This document shows, piece after piece, positions 55,723-64,000 of a DNA stretch of 64,000 bases (positions are counted from its first letter, which is position 1; each line of letters starts with the position of its first letter). The stretch is from Pseudomonas mendocina (GTDB taxonomy: Bacteria > Pseudomonadota > Gammaproteobacteria > Pseudomonadales > Pseudomonadaceae). The notes under the pieces were generated by a model. It saw nothing but the letters and a program-made list of their open reading frames with translations, was not told the DNA's origin and ran no database searches. The stretch is taken from the NCBI RefSeq assembly GCF_003008615.1, contig NZ_CP027657.1:3782001-3846000 (forward strand). The letters run 5' to 3'. The translations under genes were made by a program, and so were the position numbers.

Positions 55723-57258
55723 GTGTTAACGCGTCGATTGGTGCTGGTACTGGGTGATCAGCTTTCGCTGCAACTGGCCTCTCTGCAGGGGCTCGACTCC
55801 GAGCGTGATCAGGTGCTGCTGGCCGAGGTTATGGAGGAGGCCAGCCATGTGCCACATCACCCGAAGAAGATTGCACTGATCTTCAGTGCCATGCGTCACT
55901 TCGCCGAGCAGTTGCGCGGACGGGGCATTCGGGTGCAGTACGTGCAACTCGATGATCCGCACAACAGCGGTTCTCTGCACGGTGAGCTGATGCGCTGGAC
56001 GCAGCGCCTGAACCCGCAGGAAATCCATATTTGCGAATGTGGCGACTGGCGCCTGGAGCAGTCACTGCGGCATTGCGGTCTGGCCATCCACTGGCACGCC
56101 GACAGTCGCTTTCTATGCAGCCGCGATGGCTTTGCCCTGTGGGCCAAGGGGCGCAAGCAACTGCGCATGGAGTTCTTCTACCGGGAGATGCGCAAGCTCA
56201 GCGGCCTGCTGCTGAACCCCGATGGCAGTCCGGAAGGCGGCGCCTGGAATTTCGATGCGGACAATCGCAAGGCGCTGCCCAAGGGGATACGGCCACCAGC
56301 ACCACTGCACATCGAGCCCGATGCCATCACCCGTGACGTGCTGGCATTGGTGGGCCAGCGCTTTGCCGATCATTACGGCAAGCTGGACGGCTTCGACTAT
56401 CCCGTGACGGCCGAACAGGCCGAACGGCTCTGGCAACACTTCCTCGCCAGCGGCCTGGCTGATTTTGGCGACTATCAGGATGCGATGGCCGATGGTGAAC
56501 CGTACCTGTTTCATTCGCGCATCAGTGCAGCACTGAACATCGGCCTGCTCGATCTGCGCCAATTATGCGAGGACGTGGAAGCCGCCTACCGCGAAGGACG
56601 GGTGCCGCTGAATGCGGCCGAAGGTTTCATTCGCCAGTTGATCGGCTGGCGTGAATACGTGCGCGGCATCTACTGGCTGTGCATGCCGGACTACGCCGAG
56701 GGCAACGTATTCGGTAATACCCGCGCGCTGCCCGAGTTCTACTGGACGGGGCAGACGCGCATGAACTGCATGCGCCAGGCCATCGGCCAGACTTTGGAGC
56801 ATGCCTATGCACACCATATCCAGCGGCTGATGGTCACCGGCAATTTCGCCTTGTTGGCCGGCATCGCGCCCAAGGCGATCTGCGACTGGTACCTAGCCGT
56901 GTACATGGATGCCTTCGACTGGGTCGAGCTGCCCAACACACTGGGCATGGTGATGCATGCCGATGGCGGTTACCTGGGTTCCAAGCCGTATTGCGCCAGC
57001 GGTCAGTACATCAAGCGCATGTCCAACCACTGTCAGGGTTGCAGCTACAAGGTCAGCGAGAGCACGGGCGAATCAGCGTGTCCATTCAATGCGCTGTACT
57101 GGCACTTCCTCATTCGCCACCGTGAGCGCCTCGAACGCAACCCGCGCCTGGGTATGGTTTACCGCAACCTGGCGCGGATGGACGACGAGAAGAAACAAGC
57201 CCTCTGGGAATGGGGCGAGCGCCTGCTGGCGCGACTGGATGCCGGGGAAGCGCTGTGA
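55723..57258 (+). CDS. FeS-BCP-type cryptochrome/photolyase ((6-4) photolyase, PhrB-like)
   Basis: A 511-residue photolyase-related protein starting at GTG 55723 ([14 protein letters not shown]), the opening of the bacterial cryptochrome/PhrB group. [17 protein letters not shown] and [21 protein letters not shown] are FAD-domain motifs. [28 protein letters not shown] provides clustered cysteines for the 4Fe-4S centre. The family repairs (6-4) photoproducts with light. Its stop overlaps the GTG of a DUF2256 gene, a known companion. Confidence 0.92.
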   Translation: MLTRRLVLVLGDQLSLQLASLQGLDSERDQVLLAEVMEEASHVPHHPKKIALIFSAMRHFAEQLRGRGIRVQYVQLDDPHNSGSLHGELMRWTQRLNPQEIHICECGDWRLEQSLRHCGLAIHWHADSRFLCSRDGFALWAKGRKQLRMEFFYREMRKLSGLLLNPDGSPEGGAWNFDADNRKALPKGIRPPAPLHIEPDAITRDVLALVGQRFADHYGKLDGFDYPVTAEQAERLWQHFLASGLADFGDYQDAMADGEPYLFHSRISAALNIGLLDLRQLCEDVEAAYREGRVPLNAAEGFIRQLIGWREYVRGIYWLCMPDYAEGNVFGNTRALPEFYWTGQTRMNCMRQAIGQTLEHAYAHHIQRLMVTGNFALLAGIAPKAICDWYLAVYMDAFDWVELPNTLGMVMHADGGYLGSKPYCASGQYIKRMSNHCQGCSYKVSESTGESACPFNALYWHFLIRHRERLERNPRLGMVYRNLARMDDEKKQALWEWGERLLARLDAGEAL

Positions 57259-57383
57259 AGAAAAGCGAGCTGCCGGTGAAAACCTGTGCCTGGTGCGGTT
57301 TACCCTTTACCTGGCGCAAGAAGTGGGCGCGTTGCTGGGAGGAAGTGCGCTACTGCTCCGAGCGGTGTCGGCGACGCCATTGA
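57255..57383 (+). CDS. DUF2256 zinc-ribbon-like protein
   Basis: A 42-residue protein beginning at GTG 57255, overlapping the photolyase stop (GTGA). Four cysteines in two pairs ([10 protein letters not shown] and [10 protein letters not shown]) with [14 protein letters not shown] between match DUF2256, which is frequently fused to or next to FeS-BCP photolyases. It is probably a small zinc-binding accessory protein; its role is unknown. Confidence 0.9.
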   Translation: MKKSELPVKTCAWCGLPFTWRKKWARCWEEVRYCSERCRRRH

Positions 57384-57432
57384 CGATGGCATGCCCGACG
57401 CTTCCATTCGCCGGGCGCGTATCGCTTGATGC

Positions 57433-59073
57433 TCAGACCTGAAAGCGCGCCACCATGCCCTGCAGATTCGCAGCCAGATTCGACAGCGCGCGGCTGGCAG
57501 TGCTGGTTTCCTCCGATCCGGCAGAGTTCTGCAGCGACAGGTCGCGGATGTTGATCAGGTTGCGGTCGACCTCGCGGGCAACATGCGCCTGCTGCTCCGT
57601 GGCACTGGCGATCACCAGGTTGCGGTCGCCAATTTCGCTGATCGACTGGATGATCTGTTGCAACGCCGCGCCGGCGCCTTGAGCGATCTCCAGCGTCTGT
57701 TTGGCCAGGCCATTACTTGAATCCATGTCGCGCACTGCCTGTTCGGTATCGCCCTGCACGGCGCCGATCATGCTTTCGATCTCGCGGGTAGATTGCCCGG
57801 TCTTGTGCGCCAGGGCGCGTACCTCATCGGCTACCACCGCGAATCCGCGTCCGGCTTCACCGGCGCGGGCGGCTTCGATGGCGGCGTTGAGTGCGAGCAG
57901 GTTGGTCTGCTCGGCGATGCTGCGAATCACGTCGAGTACCTGGCTGATGCCACGAATCTTGCCGGCCAGTTGGCCGAAATTGTGCGAGGTATTGTCGACG
58001 TTACCTGCCAGTTGGTTGATCGAAGACAGCGTCTGGGTGATGCGCTCGCTGCCGTCACGGGCGATGCGTCCGGACTCGCTGGAGCTTTCCGAGGCGCTGG
58101 CGGCGTTGCGCGCCACTTCGTCCACGGCGCTGCTCATCTCGGTGACGGCAGTCGCGGCCTGGTCGATTTCCAGGCTCTGTTGGTGCAGGTTACGCGCGCT
58201 GGCATCGGTGACCGTGCTGAGTTGTTCGGCGGCCGAGGCCAGCTGGTTCGACGCGTCGGCGATCTGTTCGATGGTGCCGCGCAGGTTGCCCTGCATGCTC
58301 TTGAGCGCCTGCAGCAGCTTGGCTGGTTCGTCGTTGCCCCGGGTATCGATGCTCAGCGTCAGGTTGCCGCTGGCGACCGAGTCGGCGACCTGCACCGCGT
58401 CGGCCAGGGGGCTGACGATACTGCGGGTCAGCAAGGTGGCGAGTACGAACGTGGCGATGGCCGACAGGGCCATGACCAGCAGGGTACCGCGCATGGCCTG
58501 GGTGTAGACCGCGCTGGAGGCCTTGGCCGCGCTGGAAGCGCCCTCGCGGTTGTGCGTGACCAGCTCATTGAGGGCCTTGATCATGCTATCGGCTTGCGGG
58601 TTGAGGCTTGCATACAGGAGGCTCAGTGCGGCCTGCCGGTCGTTGTCGTTCAGGTGCTGGACGAGCTGTGCGCGGGTCGCCAGGTAGGTGCTTTCGTAGC
58701 GCTTGAAGTCATCGTAGTGCATGCGCTCTTCTGCGGAACTGATCAGGCCCTCGTAGTGCTGCTGCATGCGCTGCAGTTCGTCGAGAAGGGTCTGAGCCTG
58801 GGCCTTGTTCTCTTGCAGTTGCTGGGTGTTTTCGCTGAGCAGCATACGCAGGGTGGTTGCTCGCAGGCGCAGGATGTCCTGAGAGACATCGCTGAGGGTA
58901 TTTAGACTGGGAACCCAGTTTTCTTCGACCTCGCTGGAGCTGTCATGCATGCTGCTCATCTGCAGCAGGGCAAAACCGCCCAGTACGAAGACGAGCAGGG
59001 CGATGAGGCCAAATCCGATTGCAGCTCTGGGGGCTATGGATATGGAGCGGAAATTCATGGTGGCAGTACTCAA
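57433..59073 (-). CDS. Methyl-accepting chemotaxis protein (four-helix-bundle sensor)
   Basis: A 546-residue chemoreceptor: TM1 ([20 protein letters not shown]), a periplasmic four-helix-bundle domain (about 40-190), TM2 ([19 protein letters not shown]), HAMP ([25 protein letters not shown]), and a signalling hairpin with the conserved tip [35 protein letters not shown]. No C-terminal CheR-docking pentapeptide. The ligand is unknown. Start ATG 59073; an alternative is 59058 (MNFRSIS). It lies beyond the HD-GYP gene on the same strand with about 50 bases between. Confidence 0.95.
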   Translation of the reverse strand: MSTATMNFRSISIAPRAAIGFGLIALLVFVLGGFALLQMSSMHDSSSEVEENWVPSLNTLSDVSQDILRLRATTLRMLLSENTQQLQENKAQAQTLLDELQRMQQHYEGLISSAEERMHYDDFKRYESTYLATRAQLVQHLNDNDRQAALSLLYASLNPQADSMIKALNELVTHNREGASSAAKASSAVYTQAMRGTLLVMALSAIATFVLATLLTRSIVSPLADAVQVADSVASGNLTLSIDTRGNDEPAKLLQALKSMQGNLRGTIEQIADASNQLASAAEQLSTVTDASARNLHQQSLEIDQAATAVTEMSSAVDEVARNAASASESSSESGRIARDGSERITQTLSSINQLAGNVDNTSHNFGQLAGKIRGISQVLDVIRSIAEQTNLLALNAAIEAARAGEAGRGFAVVADEVRALAHKTGQSTREIESMIGAVQGDTEQAVRDMDSSNGLAKQTLEIAQGAGAALQQIIQSISEIGDRNLVIASATEQQAHVAREVDRNLINIRDLSLQNSAGSEETSTASRALSNLAANLQGMVARFQV

Positions 59074-59126
59074 GGGCTAGGAATACGTTCAAGGCTGTGG
59101 ATGACGCAGGGCATGCTCCGAGTCGG

Positions 59127-60203
59127 TCAGTCTCCTTGTGGACAATCGCTGAGCCTGTGCTGGAGGGCTTCGATTTGCTCGTAGAGCCCTTCGATGATGG
59201 CCACCAGGGTCGGGTCGAAGTGCTTGCCGGACTGCTCGCGGATGTACTGCTGGGCTTTCTCCTGCGGCCAGGCGGCTTTGTACGGGCGCGGCATGCGCAG
59301 GGCGTCGTAGACGTCGCACAGCGCCACGATGCGCGCCGATAGCGGAATCTGTTCTCCGCTCAGCCCTTCGGGATAGCCACTGCCATCCCACTTTTCGTGG
59401 TGACCCAGAGCAATCTCGGCAGCCATGCGGGTGAGTGACGAGGGGTGTTCGTCATGCAGGATCGAATAGCCGATCTGTGGGTGCTCCTGCATGGTCAGCC
59501 GTTCCTGTTCGGTCAACGGGCCAGGCTTGAGCAGGATGTGGTCGGCGATACCGATCTTGCCGACATCGTGCATCGGCGCCGCCTGACGCATCAGTTCGAC
59601 CCAGTCGTTCTCCATGCCCATCGCACTGGCGATCAAGGCAGCCGATTCGCCAATGCGGGCGATGTGGTTGCCGGTTTCGCTATCGCGGTAGGCGGCTGCG
59701 CGGGTCAGAGTACGCATCAGAGCGCTGTGGCTGTGCTTGAGCTGAGCAGTTCGTTCGCGCACCCGTTGTTCCAGGGTTTGCTTTGCCGTTTGTAAGTCCT
59801 GACTGGCGTGGCTTAGTTGCAGGTTGTTGCGCACACGCAGGATGACTTCAGGTAGATCTACCGGTTTGCTCAGGTAGTCGTTGGCGCCCAGTTCCAGGCC
59901 GGTACGGCGATTGGCCGTGTCGCTCAGTGCGGTGATGATGATCACCGGGCTGGCGCTGCGATCGCGGCCGGCCAGGCTGCGCAGGATTTCGAAGCCGTTC
60001 GGCGCCGGCATGTCGAGGTCGAGCAATAGCAGGTTCCAGGGATTGTGCTGCAGCCATTCGAGCGCTGCCGCCGAATCCGAGAAGCTGATGGTATTGCGCA
60101 GGCCAAAGGCTCTGAGACTGGATTCGAGCAGGCGATTGTTGGCGACTACGTCATCGACAATGACCACACGCGACTGGTGAAAGTCCTTCGATAGCATCAT
60201 CAA
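59127..60203 (-). CDS. HD-GYP response regulator (cyclic-di-GMP phosphodiesterase)
   Basis: A 358-residue protein with an N-terminal receiver (VVIVDDVVANNR; LLLLDLDMPAPNG with phospho-acceptor Asp; YLSKPVDLPEV), a coiled linker (TAKQTLEQRVRERTAQLKHS) and an HD-GYP domain (MHDVGKIGIADHILLKPGPL; GHHEKWDGSGYPEGLSG). All metal-binding and GYP residues are present, so it should hydrolyse cyclic-di-GMP. It overlaps the hybrid kinase gene by 4 bases, so the pair is a two-component module. Confidence 0.95.
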   Translation of the reverse strand: MMMLSKDFHQSRVVIVDDVVANNRLLESSLRAFGLRNTISFSDSAAALEWLQHNPWNLLLLDLDMPAPNGFEILRSLAGRDRSASPVIIITALSDTANRRTGLELGANDYLSKPVDLPEVILRVRNNLQLSHASQDLQTAKQTLEQRVRERTAQLKHSHSALMRTLTRAAAYRDSETGNHIARIGESAALIASAMGMENDWVELMRQAAPMHDVGKIGIADHILLKPGPLTEQERLTMQEHPQIGYSILHDEHPSSLTRMAAEIALGHHEKWDGSGYPEGLSGEQIPLSARIVALCDVYDALRMPRPYKAAWPQEKAQQYIREQSGKHFDPTLVAIIEGLYEQIEALQHRLSDCPQGD

Positions 60204-62686
60204 GCTCCTTGTGAGTCATGGGTCAGATCGTGAATCAGTTGGTGCAGCTCGACAGGGTCGATCGGCACGGCAAGCAGGGCGCTGGCGCCAAGGCTGATCA
60301 GCTCTTCGACCTGATCAGGGCGGCACAGCAGGATGATGGGAAGGCCGGCAAACTGTGGTTGGCGATGTACTTCACGCAATACCTCTCGGCCATCGACTCC
60401 TTCCAGTTCGACACTGAGCAGCAGTGCGTCCGGCGGGTTGGAGAGCATTGCGTCGAGCAGGCGCTGACCATCTTCGAATTGTTCGAGCGATACATCCGCC
60501 AAGGCTTGCTGCACCGTTGTGCGGTTCAGCAAGTCGCAATCGGCGTGGTAGACCCGTGCCACTGCAGCAGTGCTTTCAGTGTCGGTGGCGTCGTTCGCAG
60601 GCCGATGGCGTGGCAATTCGATCCAGAAACAGCTGCCGCTGCCGGCTTCGCTGTGCAGATCTATCTGGCCCTGCATCAGCGCGGCGTACTCCTTGCACAG
60701 TGACAAGCCGATACCGGTGCCCTGAATGGCCGTGTTTTCCTGGCCAAGCCGCTGAAACGGCTCGAAGAGCAAGGGTTGCAGTTCCGCAGGGATGCCGATG
60801 CCAGTGTCGCTCACGCTGAGGCGAATGTTGTCGCCGACCTCGGTGCATTCCAGCGTGACGCTGCCTTTGGGCGTGTACTTGATGGCGTTGGATAGCAGGT
60901 TGATCACTACCTGACGCAGGCGCCGCGGCTCGGCCATGACCGGAAGCGGATAACTGGGAAGACGAAGCTGCAGTTCGAGGCCATGAGCATTGACCTCGGG
61001 TTCTACCAGTTCGGCGCATTCGCGCATCAGAGCGACCGCATCGACTGGCTGCAGCTCCAGACGTTGACGTTCGCCCTGCAGGCGTGACCAGTCGAGGATA
61101 TCGGCCACCAACTGGTTGAGGTGACGGCTGGCCAGCAGGATTTCCTCCAGGTAGTCCGCCTCACCGTTGCCGCTCGGTAGCGGATTTTTCATGCGCATCA
61201 GTTGGGCGAACCCCTGGATGGCATTGAGCGGAGTTCGCAGTTCATGGCTCATGCTGGAGATGAACTTGCTCTTCGCCTGGCTGGCCTCTTCGGCCTCCAG
61301 GCTGGCGCGTTGCAACTGGCTGGAACTGCGTTGCAATTGCTCTCCCATGACCTGCACGTCGGCGATGATGCCTTCGAGTTCGGCGATTTCGCTCTGCGGT
61401 CTTGGTGGGTGCAGGTTACCTGTGCCAATGGCCTGCAACATGGTGGCGATGCCGGTGATTGGTGCCTTGAGCTTGTCGCTCAGGTTGCGCGTGCGGCCCC
61501 ACATGATGGCGAAGAACAACAGGTAGAACAGCACCAGGCCGGCGATCAACAGGTAGCCAATGTTGCTGTAATGGTTGGCCAGTGCATTGGCCTGGCTGAA
61601 CACCTCGACCTCATCGACCACCGTGAGCAGGTGCCAGTCAGTGGCGGGGATGGTGGACCAGGCCACTAGATGTGGGCGACCGTTCAGCGGCATTGAGAGT
61701 ACGCCGCTGTCATGCTCGGCGATCGCTTTGGCCAGGTTTTCGGTATCGGCGCGTTTGCTCAGGTTGAAGTCTTCTGGTTTGAACAGCTCCGAGCTGATTG
61801 CTTCGTCATAGGAGTGGGTGGTCAGCTCGTCGAGGCCGAAGTCGTCCTCGCCGTCTGGCGGTAGTGCCATGATGTTCATGTCCTGGCTGACGATCAGGGC
61901 GTAGCCGTTCCAGGGCACGTTCAGTTGCTGGATGTGCTCGAGCAACTTGCCGACGGTGATGTCCAGGCCGACTACTCCCTCAAGAAAGTCGCCACGGAAC
62001 ACCGGTGCGATAGCCGACAGCATCCAGCCCTGGCCTGCTGGGTCGAGATAGACGTCGGTCCAGGTGACCTTGCGCTGCGGGTTGTGGCTGGGCGTGGCGA
62101 GGTAATAGAAGTTGTAGTCGGGAATGACCATGTCGTGCGGGTACTGGTGCAACGTGTCGAACCAGGGATAGATGCGGTTGTAGCTATCCCAGCTGTTGAA
62201 ATAGATGCTGGCGATCAACGGGTTGTGCCGGACGGTTTCTCGCATGAACGGGTCGAGGTGCGCCAGGCGCGCCACCTTGTTCATGTCTTGCTGCTGCAAT
62301 GGCGTGGCGCTGGAGTAGAAGGAGGCTGCGCCGCCGTCGTCCTTCTCACTGTAGCGAACGCCGCCTGGGCTGGTTGCCAGGGGGGCGGGGGGAATTGGGC
62401 GCGTATCGCGCAGGGCTTCCTGGGTGAGCGTGGCGTAGGTCGCGGTCAGTCGGGCGATGTGACCGAGTTCGCTGCGGATCAGGTGGGCTTCTTGGGTGGC
62501 CGAGGTCTGCAGGTCGCTCAGTGCCATTTCCCGGAGGTAATTGATCTGGGCGTCGCGGATCGAAACGTTGGTCAGCAAGTAGATGCTGATCAGCGCGGTT
62601 TCCACCAGGATCAGCGGGATCAGTGCCGTTTGTACGAAGGCTCGCCATATCCATGTCCGAAGACTGACTTTGCTGCCTTTTTGCAC
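60200..62686 (-). CDS. Cache-domain hybrid sensor kinase with degenerate receiver
   Basis: An 828-residue membrane sensor. TM1 (FVQTALIPLILVETALISIYLL), periplasmic Cache-like domain with YFNSWDSYNRIYPWFDT and GLDITVGKLLEHI, TM2, HisKA with ISSMSHELRTPLNAI, and HATPase (NLLSNAIKYTP; GTGIGLSLC). There is no PAS domain, unlike its paralogue at 46266. The C-terminal receiver is degenerate: the phospho-acceptor position reads LLSVELEGVDG (Ser for Asp) and the conserved Lys-Pro reads LLAVPIDP (Val for Lys). The phosphate should therefore go straight from the His to the receiver of the HD-GYP protein encoded next. Confidence 0.92.
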   Translation of the reverse strand: MQKGSKVSLRTWIWRAFVQTALIPLILVETALISIYLLTNVSIRDAQINYLREMALSDLQTSATQEAHLIRSELGHIARLTATYATLTQEALRDTRPIPPAPLATSPGGVRYSEKDDGGAASFYSSATPLQQQDMNKVARLAHLDPFMRETVRHNPLIASIYFNSWDSYNRIYPWFDTLHQYPHDMVIPDYNFYYLATPSHNPQRKVTWTDVYLDPAGQGWMLSAIAPVFRGDFLEGVVGLDITVGKLLEHIQQLNVPWNGYALIVSQDMNIMALPPDGEDDFGLDELTTHSYDEAISSELFKPEDFNLSKRADTENLAKAIAEHDSGVLSMPLNGRPHLVAWSTIPATDWHLLTVVDEVEVFSQANALANHYSNIGYLLIAGLVLFYLLFFAIMWGRTRNLSDKLKAPITGIATMLQAIGTGNLHPPRPQSEIAELEGIIADVQVMGEQLQRSSSQLQRASLEAEEASQAKSKFISSMSHELRTPLNAIQGFAQLMRMKNPLPSGNGEADYLEEILLASRHLNQLVADILDWSRLQGERQRLELQPVDAVALMRECAELVEPEVNAHGLELQLRLPSYPLPVMAEPRRLRQVVINLLSNAIKYTPKGSVTLECTEVGDNIRLSVSDTGIGIPAELQPLLFEPFQRLGQENTAIQGTGIGLSLCKEYAALMQGQIDLHSEAGSGSCFWIELPRHRPANDATDTESTAAVARVYHADCDLLNRTTVQQALADVSLEQFEDGQRLLDAMLSNPPDALLLSVELEGVDGREVLREVHRQPQFAGLPIILLCRPDQVEELISLGASALLAVPIDPVELHQLIHDLTHDSQGA

Positions 62687-62912
62687 GACGCACGCTCCTG
62701 GCCTCTAGGGCTAGAACGAAATAATGGCCACATGATGGCTTTTCTTTGATTAAGTGAACCTTAGCTAAAGGTAGTAGGTGTTGCGTCAGATCAACTGAGG
62801 AAAGGTGAGTGTCATCAGCATGAGGGGCATGAGGCGCGTTGCCGGACGCTTGGTGTCGGGTGGTTCTGTGCTAGTCTGGCCGGCCTTTTTGCAGCCCCAA
62901 GCGGAGCCTTTC
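62687..62912. promoter_or_regulatory. Divergent gap between kinase operon and fklB
   Basis: A 226-base gap with the promoters of both units. The minus-strand side is AT-rich (62725-62780). A frame reading upstream of fklB (from 62805) lacks a ribosome site and family similarity. Confidence 0.35.
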
Positions 62913-63542
62913 ATGTCCGAACTCACCTTCAGCCCCGATCTGTCCTCCGATGAGGGCCGCGTCAGCTACGGCATCGGTCGCCAACTCGGCGGTCAACTGC
63001 GCGACAACCCGCCGCCCGGCGTGAGCCTGGAAGCCATCCTGGCTGGCGTGACCGACGCGTTCAGCGGCCAGGCAAGCCGTGTTTCCGAGGCTGAACTGTC
63101 GGCCAGCTTCCAGGTGATCCGCGAAGTGATGCAGGCCGAAGCTGCTGCCAAGGCCGAAGCGGCTGCCGGCGAAGGTCGTGCTTACCTGACCGAAAACGCC
63201 AAGCGTGAAGGTGTGACCGTATTGCCGTCGGGCCTGCAGTACGAAGTGTTGGTAGCCGGCGAGGGCGCCAAGCCATCGGCCGAAGACCAGGTGCGCACCC
63301 ACTACCATGGCACGCTGATCGACGGCACCGTGTTCGACAGCTCCTACGAGCGTGGCCAGCCGGCCGAATTCCCGGTAGGTGGTGTGATCCCGGGTTGGGT
63401 CGAGGCACTGCAACTGATGGGCACCGGCAGCAAGTGGCGTCTGCACGTACCGAGCGAGCAGGCCTACGGCGCGCAGGGCGTCGGCAGCATTCCGCCGCAC
63501 AGCGTGTTGGTGTTCGATGTCGAGCTGCTCGACATTCTGTAA
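62913..63542 (+). CDS. fklB: FKBP-type peptidyl-prolyl cis-trans isomerase (FklB, 22 kDa)
   Basis: A 209-residue protein starting MSELTFSPDLSSDEGRVSYGIGRQLGGQL at 62913 (GCGGAGCC upstream). An N-terminal helical dimerisation domain (about 1-90) with an Ala/Glu-rich helix is followed by the FKBP domain (LPSGLQYEVLVAGEG; HYHGTLIDGTVFDSSYERGQPAEFPVGGVIPGWVEALQLM; YGAQGVGSIPPHSVLVFDVELLDI). All active-site aromatic and Ile/Val positions look intact. No signal peptide, so it is cytoplasmic. Confidence 0.95.
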   Translation: MSELTFSPDLSSDEGRVSYGIGRQLGGQLRDNPPPGVSLEAILAGVTDAFSGQASRVSEAELSASFQVIREVMQAEAAAKAEAAAGEGRAYLTENAKREGVTVLPSGLQYEVLVAGEGAKPSAEDQVRTHYHGTLIDGTVFDSSYERGQPAEFPVGGVIPGWVEALQLMGTGSKWRLHVPSEQAYGAQGVGSIPPHSVLVFDVELLDIL

Positions 63543-63556
63543 GAGATCGCGGTATC

Positions 63557-63577
63557 GGTGCGCACGGCGCACCCTAC
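63557..63577 (-). repeat. GTAGGGTGCGC palindromic repeat, copy 3 (inverted)
   Basis: Reads GGTGCGCACGGCGCACCCTAC on the plus strand in two halves, GGTGCGCAC and GGCGCACCCTAC overlapping at the dyad; same family as 7534-7554. Confidence 0.7.
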
Positions 63578-63581
63578 GAAG

Positions 63582-63613
63582 CGGGGCGCCCTGGTGACAG
63601 GGCGCCCCGTTTG
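63582..63613 (+). terminator. fklB terminator
   Basis: CGGGGCGCCCTG-GTGA-CAGGGCGCCCCG, a perfect 12-bp stem (63582-63609), followed by TTTG. The preceding and following palindromic repeats bracket it. Confidence 0.8.
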
Positions 63614-63624
63614 CGTTTCTCCAG

Positions 63625-63644
63625 GTAGGGTGCGCTGCGCGCAC
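63625..63644 (+). repeat. GTAGGGTGCGC palindromic repeat, copy 4
   Basis: GTAGGGTGCGCTGCGCGCAC, 48 bases after copy 3 in the opposite orientation, with the fklB terminator between them. Confidence 0.7.
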
Positions 63645-63685
63645 AGGGTAATGACGAAGATCCGTCCATGCTCACCGGGAGCACT

Positions 63686-63913
63686 TCAGGGCCGCAAGGC
63701 CCGCGCGTAGCAGTAGAGAAACAGGCTGCGTACCAGCTCCTTGAGCACACTGGGCTCGCTGGAGTTCAGTTCGTGCAGATCCAGGTCACCCTGGTCGCGC
63801 AGTTCGTCCAGCGCTTCTTCTTCGAGCATGGCGCAGACTTCGCCGGTTTCGCGATTGAGGATGCGCAGATAAGGATGTGGCCGATCCAGCCAGGCATCGA
63901 TCAGGTAGGTCAT
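63686..63913 (-). CDS. Small acidic protein of the PA4570 type
   Basis: A 75-residue acidic protein (MTYLIDAWLDRPHPYLRILNRETGEVCAMLEEEALDELRDQGDL...) with AAGGAGA before the start. One Cys, no signal peptide. From memory it resembles PA4570 of P. aeruginosa, a small protein strongly induced by iron starvation, and its place beside fklB agrees. The upstream region contains an AT-rich dyad that could be a Fur site. The molecular function is unknown. It converges on fklB. Confidence 0.75.
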   Translation of the reverse strand: MTYLIDAWLDRPHPYLRILNRETGEVCAMLEEEALDELRDQGDLDLHELNSSEPSVLKELVRSLFLYCYARALRP

Positions 63914-63944
63914 GGCAGTTCTCCTTGGCCGTCTTTACGTAACT

Positions 63945-63962
63945 GAGAATAATTCCTATTAC
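63945..63962 (-). promoter_or_regulatory. Possible Fur box
   Basis: GTAATAGGAATTATTCTC on the minus strand, with the dyad AATAGGAATTATT, lies about 30-50 bases upstream of the small acidic gene, in an AT-rich promoter stretch. The match to the Fur 19-mer is partial. Confidence 0.4.
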
Positions 63963-64000
63963 ATAAATAGCAAGGATTAATTGAGACCTTCTGTCGTTTG

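Noticed and set aside
1..64000. CRISPR arrays
   Set aside because: No regularly spaced direct repeats with unique spacers were seen; the three precursor genes repeat as coding copies.
1..64000. Standard tRNA or rRNA genes
   Set aside because: Apart from the tRNA-like part of ssrA I found no tRNA or rRNA gene.

Overview
The window is a high-GC chromosomal segment that looks like a Pseudomonas of the P. aeruginosa/mendocina type. The signs are a right-hand gene order that, from memory, resembles the PA4570-PA4576 neighbourhood of P. aeruginosa (small iron-type protein, fklB, TIGR00645/UPF0114 membrane protein, DUF6482-type protein, Lon-like protease), an ssrA (tmRNA) gene, FadH/TMADH-like flavoproteins, and dispersed GTAGGGTGCGC-type palindromes. 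Nothing in the window names the species.

Positions 1-17350 hold a catabolic region. Two minus-strand units carry (a) a CaiB/BaiF CoA-transferase, an HMG-CoA-lyase-like enzyme, a YCF48/BNR protein, an MMPL/RND exporter and a DUF1302 protein cut by the window edge, and (b) an Asp/Glu-racemase-like protein without the usual cysteines, an NTF2-like protein and two FMN/4Fe-4S/FAD ene-reductase-type enzymes, closed by a good terminator at 7838-7864. A LysR regulator is divergent from a PrpF/4-oxalomesaconate-tautomerase-like isomerase and a CitMHS carboxylate transporter. The substrate cannot be named; a hydrophobic, branched or unsaturated carboxylic compound fits the enzyme set. A TerC-family gene with a terminator hairpin in its leader follows.

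Positions 18550-43833 hold the most interesting region: a lasso-peptide pathway interleaved with a Wzx/Wzy-type polysaccharide pathway. Three tandem 53-residue precursors that are too short for ordinary gene calling (26154-26842, minus strand) share a leader with Y-x-x-P-x-L and Thr at -2. They end in 13-residue cores AGGPGATDAGLLS, GSTGFISDGSNQS and AGSAGSTDAGIFS, each with Asp8 and a C-terminal Ser. A plus-strand operon next to them encodes an HprK-like kinase, a sulfotransferase, a CobS-like AAA+ ATPase, a CobT-like VWA protein and the macrolactam synthetase (cyclase). The PqqD-like leader-binding protein (B1), the B2 cysteine protease, an ABC exporter and an NTP_transf_5 nucleotidyltransferase sit 14-17 kb away, at the head of the minus-strand operon that continues into Wzz, a TylF-like methyltransferase, a flippase-glycosyltransferase fusion, an O-antigen polymerase/ligase and a glycosyltransferase. 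Between them lie WecB, a methyltransferase-WecG/TagA fusion, an NAD-dependent epimerase and a second, Cys2-containing asparagine-synthase-like amidotransferase. The layout suggests a C-terminally phosphorylated and further decorated lasso peptide that is made with, or coupled to, a surface glycan.

Positions 43834-46137 are a scar of mobile DNA: small unknown ORFs, an internally deleted tyrosine-integrase pseudogene, a HigBA-type toxin-antitoxin pair with a palindromic operator and an apparently leaderless toxin transcript, and ssrA. ssrA is a common integration site, so the cluster may have arrived here as an island.

Positions 46266-64000 are ordinary core genome: two paralogous Cache-domain hybrid histidine kinases (the second, in an operon with an HD-GYP response regulator, has a degenerate receiver), a chemoreceptor, a DUF4105 protein, a Lon-like protease, an FeS-BCP photolyase with DUF2256, fklB, and a small gene with a possible Fur box.
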